From Actinomycetota bacterium (GTDB taxonomy: Bacteria; Actinomycetota; Thermoleophilia; Solirubrobacterales; Solirubrobacteraceae), in contig VAYS01000009.1 of NCBI GenBank assembly GCA_005883215.1, forward strand, positions 158,958 to 222,957: a DNA stretch of 64,000 nt, read 5' to 3'. Positions 1 through 7,962 of this stretch are shown here, in pieces. A program made the position numbers and the translations under genes. How positions within the stretch are numbered: position 1 is the stretch's first letter; every line of letters starts with the position of its first letter. A model generated the notes under the pieces. The model did no database searches. It worked only from the letters and a program-made list of their open reading frames with translations, and was not told the origin of the DNA.

Positions 1-1
1 G

Positions 2-163
2 GGCACGAGCAAGATGTCCTGGCACATCGCCGTCGAGGCGATGTGGCTGGTGCCCCAACTGCGCTTCGGCCGCTCGCACCGATTCGAGGGACACCCGCGC
101 GCCAAGGCCCCGCCGGGGCCCGAAGCCGACCCGGCCAGCGAGCGCGAGCCGGCCGGCCGCTAG
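2..163 (+). CDS. C-terminal end of a Ppm1/DPM1-like polyprenol-phosphate mannosyltransferase (partial)
   Basis: Only the last 53 codons are present; the gene enters from the left edge in frame 2 and stops at the TAG at 161-163. The visible peptide begins with GTSKMS and continues with an EAMWLV-LRFG stretch. This matches the end of the catalytic domain of family GT2 polyprenol-monophosphomannose synthases, where R/GTSKMS is near-invariant. Such enzymes transfer mannose from GDP-mannose to a polyprenyl phosphate at the inner face of the membrane. The remaining 25 or so residues are a Pro/Glu/Arg-rich tail. No acyltransferase (Lnt) domain follows, so this would be the stand-alone type. The assignment rests on a short motif, so another GT2 subfamily remains possible. 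Confidence 0.65.
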   Translation, partial: GTSKMSWHIAVEAMWLVPQLRFGRSHRFEGHPRAKAPPGPEADPASEREPAGR

Positions 164-167
164 CTGC

Positions 168-890
168 TCAGCGGGGGACCGACTGGCGCTGGCCGCTGGT
201 CGTGCGCCACGTGATCGCGCTGCGGTCGATGCTGATCGAGCGGTATACCAGGCCGCCGTGGAGGGCCCGGTAGACGACCCTGGCCTTGGCCAGCCTGGGT
301 CCTCGCTGGGCCAGCAGGCCGACTTGCTGCCCGCTGCCGGTTCCACCCCCGCCGCCGATCACGGCGATCGATCCGTCCGGGGCGATCGCATAGCCCACGG
401 CGCCGTCGGGGATCTGCGGCTGGCCGGGGTCGCCCCCCTCGCCGGCATTGATCAGCCCGACGCGGACCGTCGCCGTGCGCAGGTCGATCCACCCCACGTC
501 GGTCTCCGAGCCGTTGGCGAAGCCTTCGATGTGAAAGACGAACCCCAGCCGGCGGCCGACGATGCGAAGGCCATAGCGCCGCGTCACCACGTACGGCTGC
601 CCGTGGTCGATCAGGCGGGGGCGGCGCAGCGTTGGACTGCACACGTAGGTGTCCTCATAGGCCGCGCGTCCCTCCGCGACGCGGTAGTAGCGCGTCACGA
701 AGAAGGCTCTGACCCCGTGCCGGGCGAATACCGTGCGTCCCGACGAGCGACAGCTCAGGCGCGCGGCGCCTAATCCGTCGCTCGGGACGCCGGCTGCCAG
801 CCCGAGGGCTAGGGTCACGCCGGCGACGATCCGCGCCGCACGGGGCAGAGATGGCCACGAGATCACGCGAGTCTTAACGCTCGCGGGCAT
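168..890 (-). CDS. secreted protein of unknown function
   Basis: This is a 240-residue protein starting at the ATG at 890; a longer open frame upstream is only Pro/Arg-rich antisense sequence. The N-terminus has a basic stretch followed by a hydrophobic segment (about residues 18-36, rich in Ala/Val/Leu/Gly), which reads as a Sec signal peptide. Two cysteines in the mature part (in LSCRSS and YVCSP) could form a disulfide. The C-terminal half contains a Gly-rich loop, and the protein looks beta-rich. I recognise no domain. It lies tail-to-tail with the Ppm1-like gene and head-to-head with the SpoIIM-like gene. Function unknown; an extracellular location is inferred from the signal peptide. 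Confidence 0.6.
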   Translation of the reverse strand: MPASVKTRVISWPSLPRAARIVAGVTLALGLAAGVPSDGLGAARLSCRSSGRTVFARHGVRAFFVTRYYRVAEGRAAYEDTYVCSPTLRRPRLIDHGQPYVVTRRYGLRIVGRRLGFVFHIEGFANGSETDVGWIDLRTATVRVGLINAGEGGDPGQPQIPDGAVGYAIAPDGSIAVIGGGGGTGSGQQVGLLAQRGPRLAKARVVYRALHGGLVYRSISIDRSAITWRTTSGQRQSVPR

Positions 891-991
891 CAAACGGACC
901 GCCTGGCGTGGCGGGAGGGCCCGCCCCGGCCATTCGTCGGTGCCCGGGCCGTCGGCTGGGCGGCCGCCGCGCTCCTGCCGATGTCCCGGCC

Positions 992-1687
992 ATGGATGCC
1001 CAGCATATGGCGCTGGTCCAGGGTTGGGATCGGACCCGCTTGGCGCTGGCCGGCTGGAACCGCGATCCCGGGCCCGCCCTGGGCCGCTGGGCGGCGGGCG
1101 GCCTGACCGTGGCCTTGGTGCTGCTCGTCGGGGTGTGGGCGGTGGCATCGGTGTCCACCCCCGATCCCTCCCCGCTGGCGCGGGGAGCCACCCGCTCGGG
1201 GACGTGGTCCGATGTGGCCTCGGTGCTCTGGCGCAACTCGCTCGTGCTCGCCCTGCACGCCATGGCCTGCGTGGCGGGGTTCATCGCCGGCAGCTCGCTG
1301 CCCCTGGTGGCCCAGGAGAAGCGGGGCGCGTGGCGGGTGATCCACGACCGCGCGGGACCGCTGGCGATCGCCTTCGTGGCCGGCGCCACCCTGTTCTCGC
1401 TGAGCACCCAGGCCTACGTGCTGGGGGCATCGGCGAGCACGGTGGCCGCCCATCTGCACATCTCGCCGGCCCGGCTGCTGGTGGCGCTGGCCCCCCACGC
1501 CCTGCTGGAGCTGACCGCGCTGTTCCTGCCGCTGGCCGCGTGGATCATGGCCAGCCGCCGGGGACGCTGGGACGAGCTCTTGGCCGCCACCCTCGTAACC
1601 GTGGGCCTGGCGGTGCCCGCCCTGGTGGTGGCGGCGCTGCTCGAGGTCTATGTGTCCCCCCACCTGGTCGCCTTCGTCCGCGGCTAG
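992..1687 (+). CDS. SpoIIM-like (DUF95) integral membrane protein
   Basis: This 231-residue protein has about five hydrophobic helices (around residues 35-55, 80-105, 125-150, 160-190 and 200-225). The N-S-L-V-L segment in the second helix region, the G-F-I-x-G-S-x-L turn and the PHALLELTALFL helix match the SpoIIM/DUF95 family. In sporulating bacteria that family acts in peptidoglycan remodelling with SpoIID/SpoIIP. In non-sporulating actinobacteria its members are membrane proteins of unclear role. The start at 992 was chosen because the open frame upstream (from 908) is Arg/Pro-rich and not hydrophobic. The gene ends 62 nt before trxA. Confidence 0.6.
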   Translation: MDAQHMALVQGWDRTRLALAGWNRDPGPALGRWAAGGLTVALVLLVGVWAVASVSTPDPSPLARGATRSGTWSDVASVLWRNSLVLALHAMACVAGFIAGSSLPLVAQEKRGAWRVIHDRAGPLAIAFVAGATLFSLSTQAYVLGASASTVAAHLHISPARLLVALAPHALLELTALFLPLAAWIMASRRGRWDELLAATLVTVGLAVPALVVAALLEVYVSPHLVAFVRG

Positions 1688-1693
1688 GCCGCT

Positions 1694-1710
1694 ACTATAT
1701 TTTGTATAGT
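1694..1710. promoter_or_regulatory. AT-rich inverted repeat and probable -10 region upstream of trxA
   Basis: The sequence reads ACTATA-N5-TATAGT, a perfect 6-bp inverted repeat with a 5-bp centre in a very GC-rich setting. The right arm TATAGT (1705-1710) is also a good -10 hexamer for trxA, whose ATG is 39 nt further on. An operator overlapping the -10 would suit a repressor; which one is unknown. Confidence 0.5.
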
Positions 1711-1749
1711 GACTGACGGACCCCGCCCCGTCCGCACAAAGGAGCCCAC

Positions 1750-2076
1750 ATGGCAGGCCGCATCGCCGAAGTGACCGACAGCAACTTCCAGGCCGAGGTG
1801 ATCGAGTCCGAGGCCCCCGTGCTGGTCGATTTCTGGGCGCCCTGGTGCGGGCCCTGCCGGGTCGTGGCGCCCGTGCTGGAGGAGCTCGCCGACGAGCGCC
1901 AAGAGCTCAAGATCGTCAAGCTCAACGTGGACGAGAACCAGCAGACCGCGGTCAACTTCGACGTCCTGTCGATTCCTACCCTGATCCTGTTTCGCGACGG
2001 GGAGGCGGTCAAGAAGGTGATCGGGGCCTACCCCAAGAAGAAGCTCGAGGCCGAGCTCCAGCCGGCGCTGGCCTAG
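1750..2076 (+). CDS. trxA: thioredoxin
   Basis: This is a full-length 108-residue thioredoxin. The active site WCGPC gives the redox pair Cys33 and Cys36, Asp27 is the conserved buried acid, and the cis-proline lies in SIPTLILF near residue 76. It reduces disulfides in cytoplasmic proteins using electrons from thioredoxin reductase, which is not in this window. A strong ribosome binding site, AAAGGAG at 1738-1744, sits 5 nt before the ATG. Upstream is an AT-rich inverted repeat with a -10-like arm, so the gene probably has its own regulated promoter. The MBL-fold gene follows in the same direction after 42 nt. Confidence 0.95.
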   Translation: MAGRIAEVTDSNFQAEVIESEAPVLVDFWAPWCGPCRVVAPVLEELADERQELKIVKLNVDENQQTAVNFDVLSIPTLILFRDGEAVKKVIGAYPKKKLEAELQPALA

Positions 2077-2082
2077 CCCCCG

Positions 2083-2118
2083 CCGAGCACCGCCGGGACC
2101 TCCGAGCACCGCCGGGAC
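2083..2118 (+). repeat. two direct copies of a 17-bp unit, period 19
   Basis: The unit CCGAGCACCGCCGGGAC occurs at 2083-2099 and 2102-2118, separated by 2 nt. It fills the spacer between trxA and the MBL gene and runs right up to the TTG start. This looks like a local duplication, and it may have displaced the original start region of the MBL gene. Confidence 0.8.
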
Positions 2119-2838
2119 TTGATCCACCGCGCGGGGACCGAGATCGTCAACTGGTACCTCCTCGAGGAGGATGGTCGGGTGACGATTGTCGACACGGGCT
2201 GTCCGGGCTACCGACCCCAACTGGAGGAGGCCCTGCAGCAGATCGGGCGCACGATCGACGACGTCGAGGCGGTCGTGCTCACCCACGCCCACATCGACCA
2301 CGTCGGCTTTGCCCAGGCCCTCCAGGACCAGCGCGGCACGCCGGTCTTTGCCCACCAAGCCGAGGTGCCCCAGGCGACGACGGGCAAGGCGCCCAAGACC
2401 GAGGGAAGCGTATTGGGGGCCATGCGCCACCGCACCGGGCGCAAGGTGATCTTCCACATCGTCCGCAACGGCGGCGCCCGGCCTCCCAAGGTGTCCCGCG
2501 TCGAAAGCTTCGTCGACGGCGCCGAGCTCGATGTGCCCGGCCACCCGCGGGCGATCCACACCCCCGGCCACTCGCCCGGTCACTGCGTGCTGCACGTGGC
2601 GGCCGAAGGCGCCCTGTTCGCCGGCGACGCGCTGTGCGGCTGGAACACGGTCACCGGCCGCCCCGGCCCGATCCTGCCGCCTCCCGCGTTCAGCAACTCC
2701 ATGCAGCGGGCCCGCGCGTCGCTCGAGCGGATCGCGGCGATCGACGCCCAGACGCTCTACTACGGCCATGGCGATCCGTGGACCGGGGGCACGGCGGCGG
2801 CGGTGGCCGAAGCGCGCTCGCGCGAGGCCGAGGGCTGA
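2119..2838 (+). CDS. MBL-fold metallo-hydrolase
   Basis: This 239-residue protein is a metallo-beta-lactamase fold with the metal-binding set THAHIDH near residue 55, a TPGHSPGH segment near residue 152 and FAGDAL near residue 172. These form the di-metal (usually zinc) centre. The family hydrolyses thioesters, lactones or phosphoesters, and the substrate cannot be read from sequence. The only in-frame start is TTG at 2119, directly after a duplicated 17-bp repeat and without a clear ribosome binding site, so the N-terminus is uncertain and may be slightly shortened. The PPOX gene follows 2 nt after its stop, suggesting co-transcription. Confidence 0.8.
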   Translation: MIHRAGTEIVNWYLLEEDGRVTIVDTGCPGYRPQLEEALQQIGRTIDDVEAVVLTHAHIDHVGFAQALQDQRGTPVFAHQAEVPQATTGKAPKTEGSVLGAMRHRTGRKVIFHIVRNGGARPPKVSRVESFVDGAELDVPGHPRAIHTPGHSPGHCVLHVAAEGALFAGDALCGWNTVTGRPGPILPPPAFSNSMQRARASLERIAAIDAQTLYYGHGDPWTGGTAAAVAEARSREAEG

Positions 2839-2840
2839 AC

Positions 2841-3302
2841 ATGCCCGGCCCGCTCGAGCCGCTGAGGGGCGCCAAGACGATCCTCCTCACGACCTACAAG
2901 CGCGACGGATCGGCCGTCGCCACCCCGGTGAGCATCGCCTTCGACGGCGATCGCGCGTTCTTTCGCTCCTATGACAAGGCCTGGAAGACCAAACGACTGC
3001 GCGCCAACCCCCAGGTCGAGGTGGCGCCCGCGACCCTGCGCGGCAGGCCGACCGGGCCAGCGATCCCGGCGCAGGCCAGGCTGCTGGAAGGCGCCGACGC
3101 CGACGCCCGGCTCGCCGCCCGGGCCCTGGCCCGGCGCCACCGCGTCCTGCAGGCGGTCCTGGTCCCCCTCAGCCACCGGCTGATGCGCTACCAGACCATG
3201 CACTACGAGCTCGAGCCCCGCCGTGATCGCGGTGATCGCGGCGATCAGCCCAGGCCCCCGGCGCCCGGCTCGGCCTCAGGCGCGGCGCAGCCCGATCAGT
3301 AG
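2841..3302 (+). CDS. PPOX-class F420-dependent oxidoreductase (Rv2061-like)
   Basis: This 153-residue protein has the split-barrel flavin/F420-binding fold. Hallmarks are TILLTTYKRDGSAVATPV at residues 13-30, a DGDRAFFRS strand, then a KTKRLRANPQVEV segment. These match the small actinobacterial PPOX family that binds coenzyme F420, as in mycobacterial Rv2061. The physiological substrate is unknown. The last 25 or so residues are Arg/Pro/Ala-rich and outside the fold. The start is an ATG 2 nt after the MBL stop, with GAGGGC upstream as a weak ribosome binding site. The 3' end overlaps the convergent ileS gene by 27 nt. Confidence 0.8.
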   Translation: MPGPLEPLRGAKTILLTTYKRDGSAVATPVSIAFDGDRAFFRSYDKAWKTKRLRANPQVEVAPATLRGRPTGPAIPAQARLLEGADADARLAARALARRHRVLQAVLVPLSHRLMRYQTMHYELEPRRDRGDRGDQPRPPAPGSASGAAQPDQ

Positions 3303-6300
3303 CTCGCGCCCGTCGATGACGGTGGATTCCGGCTCCGTGCCCCCGCCGTTGAACGAAAGCTCCACGGCCAGCGTCTCCCCGGCCACGTAGGCCTGGTGAT
3401 CGCGCGCCGCCGCCACGAGCTCCGCGTCGCCGCCCAAGTCAAGGACGATGCGGTCCTCCACGGCCAGACCGGCGGCCTTGCGCGCGCTCTGCACCGCGTG
3501 CACTACCTCGCGCGCCAGGCCCTCGCGCTCGAGCGCCGGGTCGAGCTCGAGCTCCAGCGCCACCGCGTGGGACCCCTCGCGCTCGACCGCATAGCCCTCC
3601 GGCGGCGCCAGCACCAGCTGCAGGTCCTGCGCCGACAGCTCGTGCTCGCGCCCGTCGACGGACAGGCCGACCGGGCGTCCGGCTCCCATCGCCTCGGCCA
3701 CCGCGCCCGCGTCTAGCGCCGCCACCGCGTCGGCCACCCGGGGCATCGACTTGCCAAACCGGGGGCCGAGCGAGCGATAGTTGGGCCGCACCTCGTAACG
3801 CCCGAGTTCCTCGGCCCCGGCCACGAAGCGCAGCTCCTTGACGTTGAGCTCCCCGGCCACGATCGAGCTCAGGCGCTCGATCGCCTCGCGCTCGGAGCCG
3901 GTGGCGACCACCACCCCGGCGCGCAGCGGCTGGCGCAGCTTGACCTTGGCCTGGCTGCGGGCGGCCAGGCCCAGGCGGACCGTCTCGCGGGATACCGCCA
4001 TCGCCCGCTCGAGCTCGCGATCGTGCGCGTCGGCCTCGGGGGCGGGGAAGTCGCACAGGTGCACGCTGGGCTCCGAGCCGTCGAGATTGTCATAGATCTC
4101 GTCGGACATGAACGGCGTAAACGGCGCCAGCAGCCGGCTGACCGACACCAGGCAGTGGTGCAGGGTGGCGAACGCCGCCGGGTCGCCGTCCCAGAAGCGC
4201 CGGCGCGAGCGGCGCACGTACCAGTTGGACAGCTCATCGACGAACCCGGCGATCGCCCGCCCCGCCGACGTCGCGTCGTAGGCGTCCAGCCGCGAGCGCA
4301 CCGTCTCCACCGTCGCCGACAGGCGCGAGCGCGCCCACCGGTCGAGCAGCCCCGCCGCTGCGTCCTCCGCCCCCGCCCCCGGCCCCCGTCCCGCAGAAGG
4401 CGAGCTCGGGGGTGTGCCCCCTTCCGCCTCGATCGCGTTGGCGTTGGCGTAGAGCACGTAGAAGCCGTATGTGCTCCACAGCTGGCGCAGGAACAGGCGC
4501 ACCCCCTCGCCCACCGACTCGACCGAGAAGCGGTACCCGTCCCACGGCGCCTTGGAGGTGAAGAAGTACCAGCGGAGGGCGTCGGCGCCGTAGCGGTCGA
4601 TCACGTCTCCGGGCACGACGATGTTGCCGCGCGACTTGGACATCTTCTGTCCCTCGGCGTCGAGGATCAGGCCCAGGCACACGACGTTGCGATAGGGCGC
4701 GCGGTCATAGAGCAGGGTGGATACCGCCAGCAGCGAGTAGAACCAGCCGCGCGTCTGATCGAGCGCCTCGCAGACGAAGTCGGCGGGGAACTGCGTCGCG
4801 AAGCGTTCCTCGCCCTGAAACGGCGCGTGGTACTGGGCGAAGGGCATGGCCCCGGAGTCGAACCACACGTCGATGACCTCGAGCGCGCGCTCCATGCGCT
4901 CGCCGCACTCGGGGCAGGCAAAGCCGACGTCGTCGACGAACGGGCGGTGGTGGTCGGACAGCTCGCGACCCGAGAGCTCGGCCAGCTCGGAGAACGACCC
5001 CACGCAGTGCACGTGCCCGGCCGGACACCGCCAGATCGGCAGCGGAGTCCCCCAGTAGCGCTCGCGCGAGAGCGCCCAGTCGACGTTGCCCCGCAGCCAC
5101 TCGCCGAAGCGCCCGTGCTTGATGTGCTCGGGGTGCCAGCTCACGGTCTCGTTGGCGGCCAGCAGGCGGTCGCGCAGGCGCGAGGTGGCGATGTACCACG
5201 AGGGCTTGGCGTAGTAGAGCAGCGGGGTGCCGCAGCGCCAGCAGTGGGGATAGGAGTGCTCGTAGGCCTCCGCGCGCCACAGCCGCCCGCGCGCGCGCAG
5301 GTCCTCGACCAGGTCGGGGTCGGCGTCCTTGACAAACCGCCCGGCGAACGGCCCGATGCGCTCGTCGTAGGTGCCGTCGGCGCGCACCGGGTTGACCACC
5401 TCGAGCCCGTACTGCTCGCCCAGGCGGTAGTCGTCCTCGCCGAAGGCGATGGCCGTGTGCACCAGGCCCGTGCCCTCCTCGGCCGAGACGAAGTCGGCCG
5501 CCAGCACGGTGTGCCCGCGTTCGCCATAGGCCTCGGCGCCGATGAAGTCGAACGGGGGCTCATAGCGGGCGCCGACCAGCTCGGCCCCCGCGAAGCGGTC
5601 GAGCACCTCGGCGCCCTCGCCCAGCACCGCCTCGGATCGCGCCTCGGCCACCACCAGCTCGGCCCCTCCGCCGGGCGGGCGGGCGCGCACGTAGGTCATC
5701 TCCGGGTCGACGGCCACCGCCGCGTTGGAGACCAGCGTCCACGGCGTGGTGGTCCACACCAGCAGCTCCGAGTCGGCGGCCAGCGGTCCGGCCCCACCGC
5801 GCACGGGCAGGCGCACATAGATCGAGGGGTCGGTGACGTCGCGGTAGCCCAGCGCCACCTCGTGGGAGGACAGCGCCGTCCCGCACCGGGGGCAGTAGGG
5901 GACGACCTTGTGGCCCTCGTAGAGCAGGCCCTTGTCATAGATCTGGCGCAGCGCCCACCAGACCGACTCGATGTAGCTCTCATCCAGCGTGCGGTAGGCG
6001 TCGTCGAGGTCGATCCAGAAGCCGATGCGCTCGGTCAGCCGCTTCCACTCCTCCACGTAGGCGAACACCGACTCCCGGCAGCGGGCGTTGAACGCGGCGA
6101 TCCCGTAGGCCTCGATCTGGTCCTTGGAGGTGATCCCCAGCTCCTGCTCGACTGCGATCTCGACCGGCAGGCCGTGGCAGTCCCACCCCCCCTTGCGCTC
6201 GACCCGGTGACCGCGCATGGTCTTGTAGCGCGGGTAGATGTCCTTGAACACCCGCGCCAGCACGTGGTGCGAGCCCGGCGGCCCGTTGGCGGTCGGCGGC

Positions 6301-6440
6301 CCCTCGTAGAACACCCACGGCTCGGCGTCGGCGCGGCGGCGCAGCGACTCGGCGAACACGTCGCGCTCGCGCCAGCGGGCCAGCACCTCGAGCTCGAGCT
6401 CGGGCAGCGCCAGCTGGGGGTCGACGGGACGGTGGGGCAC
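3276..6440 (-). CDS. ileS: isoleucyl-tRNA synthetase, type 2
   Basis: This 1054-residue class I synthetase charges tRNA-Ile. The ATP-binding HIGH-type motif is degenerate as GSHHVLA near residue 60, and KMSKSRGN is near residue 610. The CP1 editing domain lies between them, with C-x2-C pairs (CPRCG, CWRCG) and the WWTTTPWTL-like segment. The AlaPro-WDGYRFS block is typical of the type 2 enzymes of actinobacteria and eukaryotes. Start GTG at 6440 was chosen because conservation begins there; the open frame extends to 6626 but without similarity. A Gly/Pro-rich insertion of about 20 residues interrupts the protein before the anticodon domain (DNA about 4365-4430). No T-box leader is present; marR lies 64 nt upstream in the same direction. 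Confidence 0.95.
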   Translation of the reverse strand: MPHRPVDPQLALPELELEVLARWRERDVFAESLRRRADAEPWVFYEGPPTANGPPGSHHVLARVFKDIYPRYKTMRGHRVERKGGWDCHGLPVEIAVEQELGITSKDQIEAYGIAAFNARCRESVFAYVEEWKRLTERIGFWIDLDDAYRTLDESYIESVWWALRQIYDKGLLYEGHKVVPYCPRCGTALSSHEVALGYRDVTDPSIYVRLPVRGGAGPLAADSELLVWTTTPWTLVSNAAVAVDPEMTYVRARPPGGGAELVVAEARSEAVLGEGAEVLDRFAGAELVGARYEPPFDFIGAEAYGERGHTVLAADFVSAEEGTGLVHTAIAFGEDDYRLGEQYGLEVVNPVRADGTYDERIGPFAGRFVKDADPDLVEDLRARGRLWRAEAYEHSYPHCWRCGTPLLYYAKPSWYIATSRLRDRLLAANETVSWHPEHIKHGRFGEWLRGNVDWALSRERYWGTPLPIWRCPAGHVHCVGSFSELAELSGRELSDHHRPFVDDVGFACPECGERMERALEVIDVWFDSGAMPFAQYHAPFQGEERFATQFPADFVCEALDQTRGWFYSLLAVSTLLYDRAPYRNVVCLGLILDAEGQKMSKSRGNIVVPGDVIDRYGADALRWYFFTSKAPWDGYRFSVESVGEGVRLFLRQLWSTYGFYVLYANANAIEAEGGTPPSSPSAGRGPGAGAEDAAAGLLDRWARSRLSATVETVRSRLDAYDATSAGRAIAGFVDELSNWYVRRSRRRFWDGDPAAFATLHHCLVSVSRLLAPFTPFMSDEIYDNLDGSEPSVHLCDFPAPEADAHDRELERAMAVSRETVRLGLAARSQAKVKLRQPLRAGVVVATGSEREAIERLSSIVAGELNVKELRFVAGAEELGRYEVRPNYRSLGPRFGKSMPRVADAVAALDAGAVAEAMGAGRPVGLSVDGREHELSAQDLQLVLAPPEGYAVEREGSHAVALELELDPALEREGLAREVVHAVQSARKAAGLAVEDRIVLDLGGDAELVAAARDHQAYVAGETLAVELSFNGGGTEPESTVIDGRELLIGLRRA

Positions 6441-6504
6441 CGGCGCCGATTCTAGGTTTTGGGATAGGGGCGCCTGACGGCGCCCGGGCTCGTCGGCGCT
6501 TTGC

Positions 6505-6936
6505 TCAGGCCGCCAGCTTGCGACAAATCCGGGCCAGGGAGAGCTTCTCGGACTCGTCGAGCGCGGCGAAGGCGCTGGCCACGCGCTGGGTGTGCTCGGG
6601 GAACACCCGCTGCACGGTGGCCGCACCGGCTGCTGTCAGCAGCACTGCTGCGGCGCGCCGATCGCGGACCAGACGCCGGCGCTCGACGAGCCCGCGGGCG
6701 GCCAGGGTGGAGACGATCTCGGTCAGGTTGGCCTTGGAGGTGCCCAGCCGGCGGCGCAGGGTGCGCAGCTCGAGCTCGCCGCCGGCGGTGGCCAGGATCA
6801 CCAGCACCTCGAAGCCAGGGCCCGAGAGCCCCTCGCGCTCCAGGCCGGCGGTCAGCGCCCGGCGCAGGCTGCTCTGGGCGCGCAGCAGGGACTCCAGCGC
6901 GCGGTGGGCGAGGTGGTCGCCGACCGGGAGTGACAC
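6505..6936 (-). CDS. MarR-family transcriptional regulator
   Basis: This 143-residue protein has a winged helix-turn-helix. The sequence LSGPGFEVLVILATAGG leads into the recognition region RLGTSKANLTEIVSTL, and the wing RRLVRDRRAAAVLLT carries the D-x-R-A hallmark of MarR proteins. These act as dimers that usually repress nearby genes and release DNA on binding a small ligand or on oxidation. There is no cysteine in the N-terminal helix, so thiol sensing of the OhrR type is unlikely. The start is GTG at 6936. It lies between merR (46 nt upstream) and ileS (64 nt downstream), all leftward, so a shared transcript is possible. Targets are not evident. Confidence 0.85.
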   Translation of the reverse strand: MSLPVGDHLAHRALESLLRAQSSLRRALTAGLEREGLSGPGFEVLVILATAGGELELRTLRRRLGTSKANLTEIVSTLAARGLVERRRLVRDRRAAAVLLTAAGAATVQRVFPEHTQRVASAFAALDESEKLSLARICRKLAA

Positions 6937-6982
6937 CGACGCCGACGCTAGCGCCCGGGCCGGACACGCAGTGGGGCGTCGC

Positions 6983-7846
6983 TCAGCCGGTGGCCGAGGC
7001 GCCCGTGCTGGCGGCCGGGCGCTCGTCCAGGGCGGCCAGCAGCGCGTCGCGCGCCTGCATCGCCCCGGGGCCGATGCGGGTCACGGTGCTGCCGCTCGCC
7101 TCGGGCAGCGCCCCGCGGTAGTCCAGGACCCGCACGCTCTCTCCGCGGTGCCGGGCGGCGAACACCACGCGGGCCAGGGCGTCCATGCTCGCCCGCCGCC
7201 CGCCGAGCACGACGGCGGCCGGGTCCAGCGCGCGCAGCGCCCGGGCCAGGCGCTCGGGCGACAGGGCCACCGCGAGGGCCAGCGTGCGCAGGCCGGCCCG
7301 CCGCAGGCACAGCTCGAGCGCCTGGACGTAGAGGGCGTCGAGGTCCCCCGCCTCGCTGGCGTCGAAGATCAGGATCCCCGGGTCGCGATGGGCGGGGGGC
7401 GCCGCCCGCTGGATCGCCGCCAGCCAGCCGGTGGCATAGCGCCAGGCGAACCCGTACTCGGGACCCGTCTCGGCCTCGGAGCCGCCCAGGGAGGAGACGG
7501 TCGGCAGCAGCACTTCCTCGACGGTGCGCTCCACCGAGCGCACGGCCAGGCTCTCCTCGAGCACGCGGTCACAGCGCGGCTCGTCAAAGCGCGAGAACGC
7601 CGAGCGCAGACGCACCGGCGACGCGGGACCCTCGCCGCGCTCGCGGGCGATGGAGACCGCCGAGGAGATGTTGTGCGTCTGCTCGAAGGCCTCGCGCAGG
7701 GCCTCGATCTCGGCCAGGTCGAACTGACGGTGACCCCCCGGGGTGCGCCGCGGGCGGGGAAAGCCAAACCGGCGCTCCCAGCTGCGCAGCGTGTTCGGGC
7801 TCACGCCGAGCATGCCGGCGGCGGCGTTGGTGCGCACCACGCTCAT
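6983..7846 (-). CDS. MerR-family regulator with a C-terminal cobalamin-domain-like region lacking the B12 histidine
   Basis: This is a 287-residue protein. Residues 1-70 are a MerR DNA-binding domain (AAGMLGVSPNTLRSWERRFG, then a wing with TPGGHRQF). Residues 80-280 resemble the helical and Rossmann parts of CarH/LitR photoreceptor regulators. In those, an E/D-x-H-x-x-G motif supplies the lower cobalt ligand. Here the equivalent stretch reads SEAGDLDALYVQAL without the histidine, so classical base-off/His-on B12 binding is unlikely. Start ATG at 7846. An ATACAT hexamer sits 6 nt upstream of the start, in the position of a leaderless -10. The gene directly upstream encodes a zinc-ribbon/PAS-like protein that may be its partner. 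Confidence 0.75.
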   Translation of the reverse strand: MSVVRTNAAAGMLGVSPNTLRSWERRFGFPRPRRTPGGHRQFDLAEIEALREAFEQTHNISSAVSIARERGEGPASPVRLRSAFSRFDEPRCDRVLEESLAVRSVERTVEEVLLPTVSSLGGSEAETGPEYGFAWRYATGWLAAIQRAAPPAHRDPGILIFDASEAGDLDALYVQALELCLRRAGLRTLALAVALSPERLARALRALDPAAVVLGGRRASMDALARVVFAARHRGESVRVLDYRGALPEASGSTVTRIGPGAMQARDALLAALDERPAASTGASATG

Positions 7847-7962
7847 GGCAGGATGTATGGAGGCTGGGCGGGGTTTGGGCAAGGAGGGCAAGCATCCCTG
7901 CAAATCGGGCATTTCGCTGCATGGGCAGGAGACCCCTCCGGCGCGCCGACGGACGGCGAGGA

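Noticed and set aside
4023..6455. Plus-strand open frame of about 810 codons
   Set aside because: It is antisense to ileS, full of Arg/Gln/Val/Gly runs with no domain. It is a by-product of high-GC codon use.
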